A stretch of DNA of 6,286 nt from Bacillota bacterium (GTDB lineage Bacteria; Bacillota; Clostridia; Lachnospirales; Cellulosilyticaceae): positions 1 through 6,286 of the forward strand of contig JAEZKI010000173.1 of NCBI GenBank assembly GCA_023415525.1, given 5' to 3'. This document shows, one piece after another, positions 5,629-6,286 of the stretch (position 1 is the stretch's first letter; each line of letters starts with the position of its first letter). The translations under genes and the position numbers were made by a program. The notes beneath the pieces were generated by a model, which had not been told where the DNA came from, ran no database searches, and saw only the letters and a program-made list of their open reading frames with translations.

Positions 5629-5784
5629 ATGAGTCATTTTGTTGATGAAAACACAACTTTAGATAGACTACCAATGGCGTTATTTGGTATGACACACATT
5701 GTAGGTCATTTTACGGGAGGAGTCTGTCCAAAATTGAATAGTGTTCTAGACAAAGTGAGTCATCTTTACCGACTGAATAAGTGA
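5629..5784 (+). CDS. 51-residue small protein with His/Cys cluster, function unknown
   Basis: The frame ATG 5629 to TGA 5784 encodes 51 residues beginning MSHFVDENTTLDRL. An excellent AGGAGGTGA (5615-5623) lies at ideal spacing before the ATG, a promoter lies upstream and a terminator starts 10 bases after the stop, so this is a full single-gene unit. No signal peptide or membrane helix is evident. The centre carries H23, H27 and C33 in a glycine-rich stretch, THIVGHFTGGVCPK (22-35), which could bind a metal. The TACA-N2-TGTA operator over its promoter would fit a metal- or antibiotic-responsive repressor, but no repressor gene is present in the window. I do not recognise the family. A regulatory leader peptide is a less likely alternative, because the terminator follows directly and the next gene starts 255 bases later. 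Confidence 0.7.
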   Translation: MSHFVDENTTLDRLPMALFGMTHIVGHFTGGVCPKLNSVLDKVSHLYRLNK

Positions 5785-5793
5785 TAACATTTT

Positions 5794-5827
5794 AAGCCAG
5801 GTGAGGAGAAACTTACCCGGTTTTTTT
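5794..5827 (+). terminator. Rho-independent terminator after the small-protein gene
   Basis: AAGCCAGGTGAG (5794-5805) pairs with CTTACCCGGTTT (5812-5823) with one A-C mismatch and two G-U pairs. The loop is GAGAAA and seven T (5821-5827) follow the GC-rich part. This is the most typical terminator in the window. Confidence 0.9.
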
Positions 5828-5983
5828 GTGTCATTTTTTAATCCATAGGAAGTAAACCATCTAAAAAGTTATGGGCATCTATTAGAAAGAGCAGGAGCCA
5901 TAATGTAAAATTTTGAGTAGACTATAGGGGTGTAAGGATTAAAAAAGCACTGGATTATGTGCATATAGTGTAGTAGCCATAAA
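5828..5983. other. Intergenic stretch before the ABC-F leader hairpin
   Basis: No convincing gene is seen here. Only very short frames such as ATG-GGC-ATC-TAT-TAG (5871-5885) occur, without a placed ribosome binding site. Possible -10 boxes such as TATAGT (5964-5969) and a TTGAGT (5913-5918) do not pair at proper spacing, so the promoter of the downstream ABC-F gene is not identified. Confidence 0.4.
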
Positions 5984-6023
5984 GATAAAGCCCAGGTAGG
6001 TTTGCGCCTTCTGGGCTTTTATC
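5984..6023 (+). promoter_or_regulatory. Attenuator-like hairpin in the ABC-F leader
   Basis: GATAAAGCCCAG (5984-5995) pairs with CTGGGCTTTTATC (6011-6023) over 12 positions with one bulged T, around a 15-base loop that can form a short inner stem (AGG/CCT). The right arm contains TTTT, so it resembles a terminator. It ends only four bases before the GGAGGAG of the ABC-F gene. Such hairpins directly in front of ABC-F genes often act in transcription attenuation. It could alternatively be the terminator of an unseen upstream transcript. Confidence 0.55.
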
Positions 6024-6039
6024 TATTGGAGGAGATTAT

Positions 6040-6286
6040 ATGATACAGTTAACAGTAAGTGGTGTAGAAAAGAGCTTTAGCGTTTATCAGATTTTAAATG
6101 GGGCAAGTTTTGAAGTGGGGGAACATGAGCGCGTAGGACTTGTGGGTAAAAATGGTACAGGAAAAACGACGCTGTTAAAAATGATTATGGGCATAGAGTC
6201 TAAAGACAAAGGGGACATTTTCATACGAAAAGGTGCAAGATTAGGTTATGTAGAACAACTCCCCAAGTATGAAGAGTGTGTAACAG
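6040..6286 (+). CDS. ABC-F family ATPase, N-terminal fragment cut by window edge
   Basis: The first 82 codons are present. They encode the start of an ABC nucleotide-binding domain with the soluble ABC-F pattern: MIQLTVSGVEKSF directly at the N-terminus, Walker A GKNGTGKT (36-43), and a Q-loop in RLGYVEQL (about 67-74). The domain starts at the first residue with no membrane segment, which fits ABC-F proteins, which carry two such domains in one chain and act on the ribosome as translation factors or antibiotic-protection proteins. The second domain and the interdomain linker lie outside the window, so subfamily and any resistance role cannot be decided. GGAGGAG (6028-6034), five bases before the ATG, supports the start. 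A hairpin at 5984-6023 immediately upstream suggests control by attenuation. Confidence 0.85.
   Translation, partial: MIQLTVSGVEKSFSVYQILNGASFEVGEHERVGLVGKNGTGKTTLLKMIMGIESKDKGDIFIRKGARLGYVEQLPKYEECVT

Noticed and set aside
5704..5730. GHFTGGVCP in the 51-residue protein as an FmdE-type GHxCPG motif
   Set aside because: Spacing between histidine and cysteine differs and nothing else in the short protein matches FmdE, so the likeness is probably chance.
5957..5968. ATG-TGC-ATA-TAG as a leader peptide for the ABC-F gene
   Set aside because: It has three codons only, no ribosome binding site, and no clear pairing that would link it to the hairpin.

Overview
The window is AT-rich with compact operons, strong AGGAGG-type ribosome binding sites and hairpin-plus-U terminators. 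Together with the protein types, this points to a Firmicute, most likely an anaerobic clostridial bacterium. The genus cannot be named from the sequence alone.

Left half (1-4237): two divergent operons share one control region. On the minus strand, a Crp/Fnr-type regulator (1085-1741) is followed by an ABC-transporter substrate-binding lipoprotein (1-1065, running off the window edge). On the plus strand there are three overlapping genes. They encode a G3E-type (HypB/UreG/CobW-like) GTPase rich in cysteine motifs (1903-2604), a stand-alone ABC ATPase (2604-3347), and a periplasmic-binding-fold protein with no signal peptide (3344-4237). A strong terminator closes this operon. The control region holds a good promoter for each direction. 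A perfect 16-bp palindrome sits just downstream of the regulator's predicted start site, and a near-perfect 16-bp inverted repeat is centred about 41.5 bp upstream of the GTPase operon's predicted start site. The plausible reading is a locus that imports a small ligand, perhaps a metal or cofactor, and processes or delivers it inside the cell under control of the Crp/Fnr protein. The ligand is not known. This is the best candidate in the window for an uncharacterised system.

Right half (4238-6286): a series of short, separately transcribed units. They are a small four-helix membrane protein (4438-4752), a divergent FmdE-like protein with a TTG start and its own strong promoter (4934-5458), and a 51-residue His/Cys-containing small protein (5629-5784). 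The promoter of the small protein has a BlaI/MecI/CopY-type operator, TACA-N2-TGTA, over its -35 box. Last is the beginning of an ABC-F type ATPase (6040 to the window end), preceded by an attenuator-like hairpin. No tRNA, rRNA, mobile element or CRISPR array was seen.
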